DNA of 64,000 nt. Origin: Pseudonocardia sp. TRM90224. Lineage in GTDB: Bacteria > Actinomycetota > Actinomycetes > Mycobacteriales > Pseudonocardiaceae. The stretch is taken from positions 62,001 to 126,000 of the forward strand of contig NZ_JAJGSX010000021.1 of NCBI RefSeq assembly GCF_021245725.1. Reading direction: 5' to 3'. A program made the translations under genes and the position numbers. The notes beneath the pieces were generated by a model. That model did not search any database, was not told the origin of the DNA, and saw only the letters and a list, made by a program, of their open reading frames with translations. Of the stretch, positions 43,641 to 52,656 are shown one piece after another. Each line of letters starts with the position of its first letter. Positions within the stretch are counted from its first letter, which is position 1.

Positions 43641-44021
43641 ATGCCGGTCCTCGAAGTGCACCTCGTCGAGGGGAAACACGCTTCTGCGCACCTTGCTGAG
43701 CTGCTCGAGACGATGAGCGCCCGCTGCGCCGAGGTCCTGGACACCCCCATCGACCGCGTCCGCGCGTACGTCACCGCGCATGCGCCGGATCGGTGGGCGG
43801 CGGGTGGTGTCGCCGGGGCGGAGGCTCCCTATTTCACCGCCACGCTGCTCGAAGGCCGCAGCGGTGAGCTGCGCAGACGCCTGCTCGGGGCGCTCACCGA
43901 CGTCCTCGTCGACGTGGTCGGGGCCGACCGCAGGCTCGTCCGGGGCCGGATCGTCCAGGTCGATCCGGACGACTGGGCGATCGGCGGCGTCTCCGCGAGC
44001 ATCGTGCGCGGCCGCCGGTAG
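43641..44021 (+). CDS. Tautomerase-family protein (4-oxalocrotonate tautomerase-like)
   Basis: 126 residues. Begins MPVLEVHLVEGK, giving Pro1 as the catalytic base after Met removal. A second domain-like part (GELRRRLLGALTDVLVDVVG ... VDPDDWAIGGVS) is typical of longer cis-CaaD/MSAD-type tautomerases, with the final DWAIGG resembling their C-terminal signature. Role may be tautomerisation or dehalogenation of unsaturated acids; not determinable. Stands 54 bp after the DUF1232 gene. Confidence 0.85.
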   Translation: MPVLEVHLVEGKHASAHLAELLETMSARCAEVLDTPIDRVRAYVTAHAPDRWAAGGVAGAEAPYFTATLLEGRSGELRRRLLGALTDVLVDVVGADRRLVRGRIVQVDPDDWAIGGVSASIVRGRR

Positions 44022-44103
44022 CTTCACCGCACCCGTCCCCCCGTCGGACGAATCCCGTCCCGCGTTCCCGGCGCCGCGATGGTAGGCATCGCACGTGGGA
44101 ACG

Positions 44104-45042
44104 ATGCGCGTGGTCACGCAGCTCTCGACAGGTGGACCGGAGGTGCTGGAGATCGGCGAGGCCGAGATCCCGGAGCCGCTGCCTACGGAGATCAGGGTGA
44201 GGGTCGCTGCTGCCGGGGTGAACCCGGTCGACTGGAAGACCCGCGCCGGCGCGGGGATGGCCGCGGTGCTCGGCCCGCCGCCGTTCACGCTCGGGTGGGA
44301 CGTCGCCGGGACGGTCGACGCGGTCGGGACGGGTGTCACCCGGTTCGCCGTGGGCGACTCGGTGTTCGGGATGCCCTGGTTCCCCAGGCAGGCCGGCGCT
44401 TACGCCGAGTTCGTGACGGCGCCGTCGCGGCACTTTGCGCACCGGCCCGCGCGGCTCTCCGAGCAGGCCGCGGCGGCGCTCCCGCTGGCCGGGCTGACGG
44501 CGTGGCAGTGCCTGGTCGACATCGCCGACGTGCAGCCCGGGCAGCGGGTGCTCGTGCACGCCGCCGCGGGCGGAGTCGGGCACCTCGCCGTGCAGATCGC
44601 CAAGGCACGCGGCGCCTACGTGATCGGCACGGCTTCGGGTGCGAAGCACAACCTGCTGCACGACCTGGGCATCGACGAGGCCGTCGACTACCGCACCGAA
44701 CCGTTCGAGAAGGCCGTCGACCCCGTCGACGTGGTGTTCGACCTGATCGGCGGGGAGGTCGCGCAGCGCTCGCTCGACGTGTTGCACCCCGACGGTCGGC
44801 TCATCTGCCTGCCATCCGCGGCGTCGTCCGCGGCGATGGCGGCGGCCGCCGACCGCGGTCTGCGCGCCACCGGCATGCTCGTCGAGCCCGACGGCGACGG
44901 GCTCGAGGACCTCGCGCGGCTCGTCGACGAGCGACGGCTGCGGGTGCTGGTCTCGGAGACGTTCCCGCTCGAACGGGCCGCCGTCGCGCATCGGGCGGGG
45001 GAGATGGGCCGCACCACCGGCAAGTTGGTGCTCACCATCTGA
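44104..45042 (+). CDS. NADP-dependent MDR oxidoreductase (quinone oxidoreductase-like)
   Basis: 312 residues. AAGVNPVDWKTRAG and GWDVAGTVDAVG in the GroES-like domain, and VHAAAGGVGHLAVQIAKARG as the NADPH loop; no zinc ligands. ATG 44104 is preferred over GTG 44095. It ends 1 bp before the glpD stop on the other strand, so the convergent genes share no terminator space. Probable enone or quinone reductase. Distinct from the paralogue at 26946. Confidence 0.9.
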   Translation: MRVVTQLSTGGPEVLEIGEAEIPEPLPTEIRVRVAAAGVNPVDWKTRAGAGMAAVLGPPPFTLGWDVAGTVDAVGTGVTRFAVGDSVFGMPWFPRQAGAYAEFVTAPSRHFAHRPARLSEQAAAALPLAGLTAWQCLVDIADVQPGQRVLVHAAAGGVGHLAVQIAKARGAYVIGTASGAKHNLLHDLGIDEAVDYRTEPFEKAVDPVDVVFDLIGGEVAQRSLDVLHPDGRLICLPSAASSAAMAAAADRGLRATGMLVEPDGDGLEDLARLVDERRLRVLVSETFPLERAAVAHRAGEMGRTTGKLVLTI

Positions 45043-45043
45043 T

Positions 45044-46591
45044 TCACCCGGTAGCGAAGGCGAGCGCCGCCCGTGCCGCCGGGAGCGCTCGTTCCCGCGC
45101 GGCCGGGTCGAGGCCGATGCGGGTGCGCCGGTCGAGCAGATCGGCGTCGTCGAGAGCGCCCTCGTGCCGCACGGCGAACAGTAGCTCGGCCATGGTCGTC
45201 GGGACGCCGTGCGCGATCGGCTCCAGCAGGGCCGGATCGCCGCCGGCCTCGGCCACCACCGCCATTGCCTCTGCGCCGTAGAGGCGCACCAGACGGGCCG
45301 GGGCCAGATCTACTGCTGGATCCGCTGATCCGCTCGCGCCGACCAGCGGCAGGCGTGCAGTCCGGCACGGGCCGGCCACGATCCGGCTGTGCCGCAACGC
45401 CGCGTCGAGGGCGTCCTGCGCCATCCGCCGGTAGGTCGTGAGCTTGCCCCCGACGACGGTGACGAGCCCGTCGGCGCCGGTCGCGACGACGTGCTTGCGT
45501 GAGACGTCGGCCGAGGCTCCGCCGCCCGCGTCGAGCAGCGGGCGCAGACCGGAGTACGTGCCCAGCAGGTCGGCGCGGGTGAGCGGGGCGCGCAGGACGG
45601 AGTTGATCGTCGAGAGCAAGAAGTCGATCTCCGCGTCGGACGCCGTCGGCACGTCGGGCGCCGGGCCCGGCGCGTCCTCGTCGGTGATGCCGACGTAGAC
45701 CCGGCCGTCCAGCGCCGGCAGGGCGAACACGAACCGGCCGACGCGGCCGGGCACGGGCACGGTCAGCCCGGCTTGCAGGCCCGGTCCGTCGCCTGCGAAC
45801 GCCGCCTGCGGCAGCACGAGGTGGGTGCCGCGGCTCGGCCGCAGCCGGATGCCTTCGGCGAGCCCGCCCGCCCACACCCCGGCCGCGTTGATCACCATCC
45901 GGGCCGCGACGGGCAGCTCCGCCCCGGTCAGCCCGTCCCTGATGACCGCGCCGTGGCCGGTGACCTGCGTGGCCTCGCAGCGGGTGAGCACGATCGCGCC
46001 GTGCGACGCCGCGGTGCGGGCCAGCCCCACGACGAGCCGCGCGTCGTCGACGAGCTGGCCGTCCCAGAACAGCAGGCCACCGCGCAGCCCTTCGGTGCGC
46101 ACGGTCGGGGCGTAGTGCCGCATTTCTGTGCCCGAGACCCTGCGTGAGCGCGGCAGCATGTGGCCGGGGGTGCGGGCGGCGATGCGCAAGACGTCACCGG
46201 CGAGCTGCCCGGCCCGCACGACGCCCGCCATCGACGCGTTTGTCGCCGGGAGCAGCGGCAGCAGCTGAGGCAGCGCCCTGACCAGGTGCGGGGCGGTGTG
46301 CCGCAGGAGGATGCCGCGCTCGACGGCGCTCTCGTGCGCGATCCCGACATGGCCGCCCGCGAGGTAGCGCAGCCCGCCGTGCACCAGCTTCGAGCTCCAC
46401 CGGCTCGTCCCGAACGCGAGGTCGTGCTTCTCGGCGAGCACGACCGTCAACCCGCGGGTGGCGGCGTCGAGCGCCACCCCGGCACCGGTCACCCCGCCGC
46501 CGATCACGAGCAGGTCGACCGGCTCGCGCCGATCGGCCAGCGCGTCGAGCTCCGCCGAGCGCCGTGGGGCGTTGAGCGAGGTGCCGATCAC
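45044..46591 (-). CDS. glpD: Glycerol-3-phosphate dehydrogenase, FAD-dependent
   Basis: 515 residues. LLVIGGGVTGAGVALDAATR (FAD), LAEKHDLAFGTSRWSSKLVH and GGLRYLAGG are GlpD hallmarks; the C-terminal DAO_C domain follows VVGGKLTTYRRMAQDALD. It oxidises glycerol 3-phosphate to dihydroxyacetone phosphate at the membrane and passes electrons to quinone. GTG 46591 overlaps the TetR stop (GTGA). The order glpD-tetR // flavoprotein-dagK repeats that of M. tuberculosis Rv2249c-Rv2252 as I remember it. Confidence 0.93.
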   Translation of the reverse strand: MIGTSLNAPRRSAELDALADRREPVDLLVIGGGVTGAGVALDAATRGLTVVLAEKHDLAFGTSRWSSKLVHGGLRYLAGGHVGIAHESAVERGILLRHTAPHLVRALPQLLPLLPATNASMAGVVRAGQLAGDVLRIAARTPGHMLPRSRRVSGTEMRHYAPTVRTEGLRGGLLFWDGQLVDDARLVVGLARTAASHGAIVLTRCEATQVTGHGAVIRDGLTGAELPVAARMVINAAGVWAGGLAEGIRLRPSRGTHLVLPQAAFAGDGPGLQAGLTVPVPGRVGRFVFALPALDGRVYVGITDEDAPGPAPDVPTASDAEIDFLLSTINSVLRAPLTRADLLGTYSGLRPLLDAGGGASADVSRKHVVATGADGLVTVVGGKLTTYRRMAQDALDAALRHSRIVAGPCRTARLPLVGASGSADPAVDLAPARLVRLYGAEAMAVVAEAGGDPALLEPIAHGVPTTMAELLFAVRHEGALDDADLLDRRTRIGLDPAARERALPAARAALAFATG

Positions 46592-47211
46592 GGCGCGAGA
46601 TACCGGTCGAGCGCCGAGCGAAGCTCCTGGTCGAGCTCGTCGATCGCAGGGCCCGTGGTGCTGGGCGGGTCGAGCAACACGGGCGCGCTGAGCACGAACG
46701 ACGTCGCGATCAGCAGCACCGTCCTGGCCTGCAGCCCGACGTCGCCGGCCCGGATCGACCCGTCGGTGGCCCCGGCGGTGATCGCCGCCTCCAGCACACC
46801 GAGCTGCTGCGTGGTGCTGGTGCCGCGCCGGTGCAGCAGGTAGGGGAGCAGGAACTCGGGGTCGAGCTCGACGATCGTGCGGAGGATCGCGTGGTTGCGC
46901 AGCGCGCGGACCATCGTGACCGCGCCCGAGACGAGCCGTGCGCGAGCCGACCCGACGTCCGCGGGCGGGAAGGCCGTTGCGCCGAGCGCGGCCCATTCGC
47001 GCGTGATGAGCGTCCCGATCACCTCGCGCACGCCGCCCCACCGCCGGTACAGGGTGGCCCGCGAGACACCGGCCTGCCGGGCGATGTCGGCCATCGTCAT
47101 CCGGCGCATCCCGATCGAGAGGAGCAGCGTGTACGCGGCATCGAGGATGGTCTCCTCGGGGATCGCGTTGGCAGCTCTCAGCTCGCCAACATTGCGACGC
47201 TGCGACAGCAT
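46588..47211 (-). CDS. TetR-family repressor
   Basis: 207 residues. Helix-turn-helix MRRMTMADIARQAGVSRATL then YRRWGGVREVIGTLI (residues ~35-70), followed by an all-helical ligand domain. ATG 47211. Coupled to glpD (GTGA overlap) and divergent from the AGPS-like flavoprotein across 55 bp, so it probably governs both directions. The short region contains TGTATCA but no clear long palindrome. Corresponds by position to Rv2250c. Confidence 0.9.
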   Translation of the reverse strand: MLSQRRNVGELRAANAIPEETILDAAYTLLLSIGMRRMTMADIARQAGVSRATLYRRWGGVREVIGTLITREWAALGATAFPPADVGSARARLVSGAVTMVRALRNHAILRTIVELDPEFLLPYLLHRRGTSTTQQLGVLEAAITAGATDGSIRAGDVGLQARTVLLIATSFVLSAPVLLDPPSTTGPAIDELDQELRSALDRYLAP

Positions 47212-47266
47212 GTGGTTAAGTGTATCAGCTTTGTGACCTGTAGGAACAGATCGAGCGAGGCGGCCG

Positions 47267-48880
47267 ATGAGCGAAGCCGACATCCCGGTGGTGAATTTCC
47301 ACCCGTACCGCTGGGGCGACCCGACCCGCCCCGCCGAGCTCCCGGCCGCCGCGGTGAAGGCGCTCGCGCTGCTGGGTGCGGAGGCGCCGGCGAACGGTCC
47401 GATCGAGCCACAGGACGTCCCGCTCGCGCCACCGGTGCTGGACGGCGCCGCGGTGAGGGCGCTCACGGAGCTCGTCGGCGCCGAGCACGTCGACACCGAT
47501 GCAGCTACGCGCATCGCGCACACGCGCGGTTGGTCCACCCCCGACCTGCTCCGCCTGCGCGCCGGCGACACCACCGACGCGCCCGACGCCGTTGTACTGC
47601 CCGGCTCGCACGACGAGGTCGTCGCCGTGCTGGCGGAGTGCGCGCGGCGCCGCATCGCGGTCGTGCCGTACTCCGGCGGGACGTCCGTCGTCGGCGGGTT
47701 GGCACCGCAGCGCGACGGCTTCACCGGGGTCATCGCACTGGACCTCCGCCGGCTCGACGCACTGGTGGCTCTCGACGACGTCAGCCGGACCGCCACGCTG
47801 CAGGCCGGCGTGCGCGGGCCCCACGCGGAGCGGCTTCTGCACGCGCGCGGCTACACGCTCGGGCACTTCCCGCAGTCGTTCGAGGGCGCGAGCATCGGCG
47901 GCTACGCCGCGGCCCGCTCGGCCGGGCAGGCGAGCGCGGGCTACGGCCGGTTCGACGAGATGGTGGTCGGGCTCGTGCTCGCCACCCCGCGCGGGACGGT
48001 CGAGCTCGGCACCGCGCCCCGCTCGGCGGCCGGGCCCGACCTGCGTCAGCTGGTGCTCGGCTCGGAGGGCGCGTTCGGTGTGATCACGGCCGTCACCGTG
48101 CGCGTGCGGCCCGCTCCCGACGTCACGATCTACGAGGGCTGGCGCTTCGCCACCTTCGCCGAGGGCGCCGACGCGCTGCGCTGTCTCGTGCAGGGCGGGC
48201 CGCTCCCGAGCGTCCTGCGCCTCTCCGACGAGGCCGAGACGGCCGTCAACCTCTCCGACCCGACCGGCGTGATCGGCGCCGGGCCCGGTGGTTGCCTCGC
48301 CATCGTCGGGTTCGAGGGCACCCCGGCCGTCGTCGAGGCCCGCCGGACCGGCGCGGCTGCGCGGCTCACCGAGCTCGGCGGCACGCCGCTGGGCACCGGG
48401 CCGGGCGACGCGTGGCGGGCCGGCCGCTTCCGCGCGCCCTACCTGCGCGACCCGCTGCTCGACGCGGGTGTGCTCGTCGAGACGTTGGAGACGGCGACGT
48501 TCTGGTCGAACCTGCACTCGCTGCGCACCGCGGTGACGGCCGCGCTCACCGAGTCGCTGACCGAGCCGGGCCGGCACCCGCTCGTGCTCTGCCACATCTC
48601 CCACGTCTACGAGACGGGCGCGTCGCTCTACTTCACGGTGGTCTGCGCGCAGTCCGACGACCCGCTGGCGAAGTGGGCACGCGCGAAGGCGGCCGCGAAC
48701 ACCGCCATCCGGGAGGTCGGCGCGACGATCAGCCACCACCACGGCGTCGGCACCGACCACCGCGATGCCTACGCCGAGGAGGTCGGGCCGCTGGCCGTCG
48801 AGGTGCTGCAAGCGGTCAAGCGCGTGCTCGACCCCGACGGCGTCCTCAACCCCGGCGTGCTCGTCCCGGCCGACCGCTGA
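47267..48880 (+). CDS. FAD-linked oxidase, alkyl-dihydroxyacetonephosphate synthase-like
   Basis: 537 residues. FAD-binding PCMH segment VVLPGSHDEVVAVLAECARR and VVPYSGGTSVVGGLAP; SFEGASIGGYAAARSAGQAS matches the AGPS/D-lactate dehydrogenase-like glycine stretch; C-terminal ISHHHGVGTDHRDAY has the HHH(G) motif of alkylglycerone-phosphate synthases, which make the ether bond of ether lipids in eukaryotes. In actinobacteria the role is uncertain; neighbouring glpD and dagK hint at glycerolipid metabolism. Corresponds by position to Rv2251. Confidence 0.9.
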   Translation: MSEADIPVVNFHPYRWGDPTRPAELPAAAVKALALLGAEAPANGPIEPQDVPLAPPVLDGAAVRALTELVGAEHVDTDAATRIAHTRGWSTPDLLRLRAGDTTDAPDAVVLPGSHDEVVAVLAECARRRIAVVPYSGGTSVVGGLAPQRDGFTGVIALDLRRLDALVALDDVSRTATLQAGVRGPHAERLLHARGYTLGHFPQSFEGASIGGYAAARSAGQASAGYGRFDEMVVGLVLATPRGTVELGTAPRSAAGPDLRQLVLGSEGAFGVITAVTVRVRPAPDVTIYEGWRFATFAEGADALRCLVQGGPLPSVLRLSDEAETAVNLSDPTGVIGAGPGGCLAIVGFEGTPAVVEARRTGAAARLTELGGTPLGTGPGDAWRAGRFRAPYLRDPLLDAGVLVETLETATFWSNLHSLRTAVTAALTESLTEPGRHPLVLCHISHVYETGASLYFTVVCAQSDDPLAKWARAKAAANTAIREVGATISHHHGVGTDHRDAYAEEVGPLAVEVLQAVKRVLDPDGVLNPGVLVPADR

Positions 48881-48881
48881 C

Positions 48882-49796
48882 ATGCGCGAGTTCACCGCGC
48901 TGGTCAACCCGATCTCCGGCGGCGGCCGGGCCGCAGCGGCGTGGGAGCCGGTGGCGGCAGGGCTGCGCGACCGCGGCGCGACGGTCCGCACCGAGCCCAC
49001 CCGCGGCCGCGTCCACGCCTTGGAGCTGGCGGAGGTCGCCGCCGGGCGCGGCGACGTGGTTGTAGCGGTCGGCGGCGACGGGCTGGTCCGCGACGTCGCG
49101 GGTGGTGTGGTCGCCGCGGGCTCGGGCGCGATGGCGATCGTGCCCGCGGGGCGGGGCAACGACCTCGCCCACACGCTCGGTGTCCCCACCGGGCCCGCCG
49201 CGCTGGTCACGATGCTGCTCGACGGCCCGGAGCGCGCGATCGACGTGCTGGACGTCAACGGGGTGATCGCGCCCGGCAACGTCTACGTCGGGGTCGACTC
49301 GATGGCGACCCAGATCATCAACAACAACCGCCGGATGCCGGCGCTGCTGCTCTACCGCCTCGCCGGGGTGATCGCGGTGACCCGCTGGCGCCCGTCGACC
49401 TACACGATCGACGTCGACGGCGTCACCAGGACGCTGCAGGCGCGCAGCGTGGTCGTGGCGAACTCCGGCCGCTACGGGCACGGCCTGCGGATCGTCCCGC
49501 CCGCCGTGGTCGACGACGGGCACCTCGACGTGCTCGTCATCGGTGAGGGGCCCCGTTCCGCGGTGGTCCGGTTCATCGCGGAGGCACGGACGGGCGCCCA
49601 CGTGCGGCGGCCGGAGGTGGAGCTGGCGGTCGGGCGGTCGGTGACGATCGACGTCGACCGGCCGCTCCCGCTGTGCGCCGACGGTGACGAGGTCGGGCTA
49701 CTGCCCGCGGTCGTCCACCTGCGCGAAGCGGCCCTGCCCATCGTCGTGCCGGCTGTCGTGCCGGCTGCCGGGCCCGAAACCGGTTCCCGCCCGTAG
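48882..49796 (+). CDS. dagK: Diacylglycerol/lipid kinase (DagK/YegS family)
   Basis: 304 residues. LVNPISGGGRAAAAWEPV, the nucleotide-binding VVAVGGDGLVRDVA (GGDG) and IVPAGRGNDLAHTLGVP are the DAGK catalytic-domain motifs, with NNNRRMPALLLYRLAGV later. Phosphorylates diacylglycerol or a related lipid at the membrane, feeding phosphatidic acid to phospholipid and PIM synthesis. The start lies just after the flavoprotein stop. Corresponds by position to Rv2252, a diacylglycerol kinase linked to phosphatidylinositol mannosides. Confidence 0.92.
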   Translation: MREFTALVNPISGGGRAAAAWEPVAAGLRDRGATVRTEPTRGRVHALELAEVAAGRGDVVVAVGGDGLVRDVAGGVVAAGSGAMAIVPAGRGNDLAHTLGVPTGPAALVTMLLDGPERAIDVLDVNGVIAPGNVYVGVDSMATQIINNNRRMPALLLYRLAGVIAVTRWRPSTYTIDVDGVTRTLQARSVVVANSGRYGHGLRIVPPAVVDDGHLDVLVIGEGPRSAVVRFIAEARTGAHVRRPEVELAVGRSVTIDVDRPLPLCADGDEVGLLPAVVHLREAALPIVVPAVVPAAGPETGSRP

Positions 49797-49819
49797 CGGC
49801 GACGGCTACCGTCGCCGGC

Positions 49820-50452
49820 ATGTGGCTGGCCGTGTTCTTCGGTGCGTCCGTGGTCATCGCGCTGACACCGGGAGCGAACAACCTGCTCGGCATGCACCAC
49901 GGTGTGCGGCACGGCGCGCGGCGGGCCGTCCTCGCGCTGTCCGGCCGCCTGGGCGCGTTCGCCATCATGATCGTCGCGGTGGTGGCGGGGCTCGGGCCGC
50001 TGCTCGCCGCGTCGGAGATCGCCCTCACCGTGATCAAGTGGGTGGGTGTGGCGTACCTGGTGTGGATCGCGGTGCGCCTGCTCATCGCCACGTTCCGGGG
50101 GAACGCCGCCGACGGCGCGGCGGAGCCGGTGGCCGAGCCCGTCGCGATCACCGGCGGGCAGCTGGTGCGCAAGGAGTTCCTCGTCGCGATCAGCAACCCG
50201 AAGGCCCTGCTGATCTTCACGGCGTTCGTGCCGCAGTTCGCCGACCCCGCCCGCGGGTCCGTCACGGTGCAGCTGGCGGTGCTCGGCGCGCTCTACCTGC
50301 TCGCGGAGGCGATCGCCGGCACCGCGTACGTCGTTATCGGCGCCGTCGTCCGGGCGGCGAAACTCACCGCTCGTGCCCGCCGGCGGATGGACCGCGGCAC
50401 CGGCGTCGTCCTGCTCGGCATGGCCGGAGCGCTCGCGGCCAGCAAGACGTAG
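49820..50452 (+). CDS. LysE/RhtB-family amino acid exporter
   Basis: 210 residues, about six membrane helices. FFGASVVIALTPGANNLLGM has the LysE P-G-P/PGxNN motif, followed by GRLGAFAIMIVAVVAGLGPLL, and ISNPKALLIFTAFVPQF is the family's second signature. Exports amino acids or homoserine lactone-like molecules. Stands 23 bp after dagK, possibly in its transcript; the family B hairpin 27 bp downstream ends the unit. Confidence 0.9.
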   Translation: MWLAVFFGASVVIALTPGANNLLGMHHGVRHGARRAVLALSGRLGAFAIMIVAVVAGLGPLLAASEIALTVIKWVGVAYLVWIAVRLLIATFRGNAADGAAEPVAEPVAITGGQLVRKEFLVAISNPKALLIFTAFVPQFADPARGSVTVQLAVLGALYLLAEAIAGTAYVVIGAVVRAAKLTARARRRMDRGTGVVLLGMAGALAASKT

Positions 50453-50478
50453 CTCACTACGACCGCGTGCCGGGGGAC

Positions 50479-50531
50479 GTCAGGAAAGCCACTTTCATGC
50501 AACGTGGTGTCAGGAAAGTGGCTTTCCTGAC
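50479..50531. repeat. Family B palindrome, copy 5 (likely bidirectional terminator)
   Basis: Perfect 18-bp arms GTCAGGAAAGCCACTTTC (50479-50496) and its reverse complement (50514-50531), between convergent genes ending at 50452 and 50543. Confidence 0.85.
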
Positions 50532-50542
50532 CCTCCCGCACG

Positions 50543-51868
50543 TCACTCCGGCGACGCGGGTAGCGCTCGTGGCGCAGGCTCGCCTGGGACGACGGCCGCG
50601 TGGAGCGGGATCCGGGCGCGCAGGTGCCCACCGGGCGGCCCGGAGACGACCGCGAGCGTGCCCTTGTGCCGGGTGGTGATGTCGCGGGCGATGGCGAGCC
50701 CCAGCCCGGTGCCGCCCTGGTCGCGATCCCGGGCCTCGTCGAGCCGGGTGAACCTGCCGAACACGGCTTCGCGCTGGTCGACGGGGATGCCGGGGCCGTC
50801 GTCGCCGACGTCGAGCACGGCATCGGGACCGCTCGGCCGGAGCCGGACGACGACCCGACCGGCGGCGTGGCGCACCGCGTTGTCGACGAGGTTCGTCACC
50901 AGCCTGCGCAGCTCGTCGGCGGACCCGGCGACCACCACACCGGGAGCGATCTGCAGGTCCACCGCGACCTCGCCGCGGTCGCGGGAGCGCACCGCCTCCT
51001 CCGCGGCGATCTGGCCGAGGTCCACCTCGTCGCGCGGCGGTGGTTCCTGCGCGTCGAGCCTGGCCAGCAGCAGCAGGTCGCTGGCGAGTTGCTGAATGCG
51101 CTCGACATCGGTGAGGGCCTCCACCGTGAGCGGCTGCTGCGGTGCGATCTCGAGCCGGGTGCGCAGCACCGCGAGCGGGCTGCGCAGCTCGTGCGCGGCA
51201 TCGGCGACGAACCGCTGGTGCTGCTCGACGGCCTGCTCCAGCCGGTCGAGCGTGTGGTTGGTCGTGGTCGCGAGCTGCGCCACCTCGTCGCCGGCGCGCG
51301 GCACCGGAACCCTGCGGTGCAGGTCGGTCGCGGTGATCTCGGCGAGCTCCTTGCGGATCGCCGTGACGGGCGCGAGCGCGCGGCCCACCGCGAACCACGT
51401 CATCCCCGCGACCAGCAGCAGCAACGCCGGTATGCCCGGTACGAGCAGGCTCACCAGCGTGTCCCGCGCGGTCAGCACCCCGTCGAGCGACTGCCTGGCC
51501 TCGACGATCAGCTGCGCGCCGTCGACCGTCGCCGTCCGCGCCGCGACCAGGTACCGCTCCGGCGGCGCCCACACCTCCGCGGGGACCGTCTGCTGGACCG
51601 GCGTCGCGTCCATCACCCGCCCCCGGACCTGCACGTCCGGGTTGAAGATCACTCCGGCGGACGGCGTCGCGACCACACCCGGCTCGGTGGACAGCTCGCT
51701 GACCACGGCGTCGGCACGGGCGAACGCGGCGTCGGCCGCATTGTCCTGCAGGGTCCGGCTGAGCACCCCGACCAGCACGTACGAGGCGACACCGAGCGCC
51801 AGCGCCACCACGGCGGTCGCGCTGAGCGTCGCCCGCAACCGGACCGACATCTTCGGCGCGAACCGCAT
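50543..51868 (-). CDS. Two-component sensor histidine kinase
   Basis: 441 residues. Two membrane helices (~15-38 and ~140-162) flank a ~100-residue extracellular sensor, then HAMP (FAVGRALAPVTAIRKEL), dimerisation/phosphoacceptor helix VADAAHELRSPLAVLRTRLE with His226, and HATPase blocks LVTNLVDNAVRHA (N box), VGDDGPGIP (G1) and GGTGLGLAIA (G2). A complete EnvZ/CutS-like kinase. Its ATG overlaps the response-regulator stop by 1 bp. Signal unknown; the neighbouring secreted protein is a candidate. Confidence 0.93.
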   Translation of the reverse strand: MRFAPKMSVRLRATLSATAVVALALGVASYVLVGVLSRTLQDNAADAAFARADAVVSELSTEPGVVATPSAGVIFNPDVQVRGRVMDATPVQQTVPAEVWAPPERYLVAARTATVDGAQLIVEARQSLDGVLTARDTLVSLLVPGIPALLLLVAGMTWFAVGRALAPVTAIRKELAEITATDLHRRVPVPRAGDEVAQLATTTNHTLDRLEQAVEQHQRFVADAAHELRSPLAVLRTRLEIAPQQPLTVEALTDVERIQQLASDLLLLARLDAQEPPPRDEVDLGQIAAEEAVRSRDRGEVAVDLQIAPGVVVAGSADELRRLVTNLVDNAVRHAAGRVVVRLRPSGPDAVLDVGDDGPGIPVDQREAVFGRFTRLDEARDRDQGGTGLGLAIARDITTRHKGTLAVVSGPPGGHLRARIPLHAAVVPGEPAPRALPASPE

Positions 51869-52536
51869 CAGGCCTCCAACCGGTACCCGGCGCCGCGCAC
51901 CGTCACGAGCGACCGCCGGTCGAACGGGGCATCGATCTTGCGACGCAACGCGCTGATGTAGACCTCGACGATGTTGGGGTCGCCGTCGAACGCGAAGTCC
52001 CACGCCTGCGCGAGCAGCTCCGCCTTCGACACCACCTCACCGGGGCGGCGGGCCAGTCCGTGCAGCACGGCGAACTCCTTCGGCGTGAGCGGGATGTCGG
52101 TCTCGCCGCGCCGGCAGCGCAGGCCGGCCGGGTCGACGGTGAGGTCGCCGACCACCAGCGACACCGGCCGGGCCGGGCCACCGCGGCGGACGAGCGCGCG
52201 CAGCCGGGCCAGCAGCACCACGTAGGAGAAGGGCTTGGAGAGGTAGTCGTCGGCGCCGGTGTCCAGCGCCTCCGCCTCGTCGTGCACGCCGTCCTTCGCG
52301 GTCAGCATGAGGATCGGCGTCCAGACGTCGGCGGCGCGCAACCGGGCGCACACGGTGTAGCCGTTCATGCGAGGCAGCATCACGTCGAGCACGATCACGT
52401 CGTAGGCGTTCTCGGTCGCCATCCACAGCCCGTCGGGGCCGTCGTGGGCGACGTCCACCGCGAACCCCTCGCCGGACAGACCGTTCCTGAGCAGGTCGGT
52501 CAGCCGCTTCTCGTCCTCGACCAGTAGCACGCGCAC
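51868..52536 (-). CDS. OmpR-family response regulator
   Basis: 222 residues. Receiver with LLVEDEKRLTDLL (acidic pocket), phospho-acceptor Asp51 in IVLDVMLPRMNGYTV, Thr in LMLTAK and Lys in LSKPFS, then the winged-helix PhoB/OmpR domain ending RKIDAPFDRRSLVTVRGAGYRLEA. GTG 52536. Partner of the downstream kinase. Direct TTCAG repeats with 11-bp spacing lie in the shared divergent promoter region. Confidence 0.93.
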   Translation of the reverse strand: MRVLLVEDEKRLTDLLRNGLSGEGFAVDVAHDGPDGLWMATENAYDVIVLDVMLPRMNGYTVCARLRAADVWTPILMLTAKDGVHDEAEALDTGADDYLSKPFSYVVLLARLRALVRRGGPARPVSLVVGDLTVDPAGLRCRRGETDIPLTPKEFAVLHGLARRPGEVVSKAELLAQAWDFAFDGDPNIVEVYISALRRKIDAPFDRRSLVTVRGAGYRLEA

Positions 52537-52570
52537 GACGATCAGTGTGCCGCCGCAACCTATGGCGAAC

Positions 52571-52607
52571 CTGAAGACGCGTTCGGCGATCTTCAGTGTG
52601 GGTTCAG
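52571..52607. promoter_or_regulatory. Candidate OmpR-type binding sites
   Basis: TTCAG at 52592-52596 and 52603-52607, exactly one helical turn (11 bp) apart. CTGAAGA (52571-52577) and TCTTCAG (52590-52596) also form an inverted repeat. The region lies between the regulator gene and the secreted-protein gene, as expected for an OmpR/PhoB site controlling one or both. Confidence 0.65.
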
Positions 52608-52656
52608 GGCGCCTGCGCGAATCTCCTCCGGCAATGTCCGCGAAAGGAGCTGTTCC

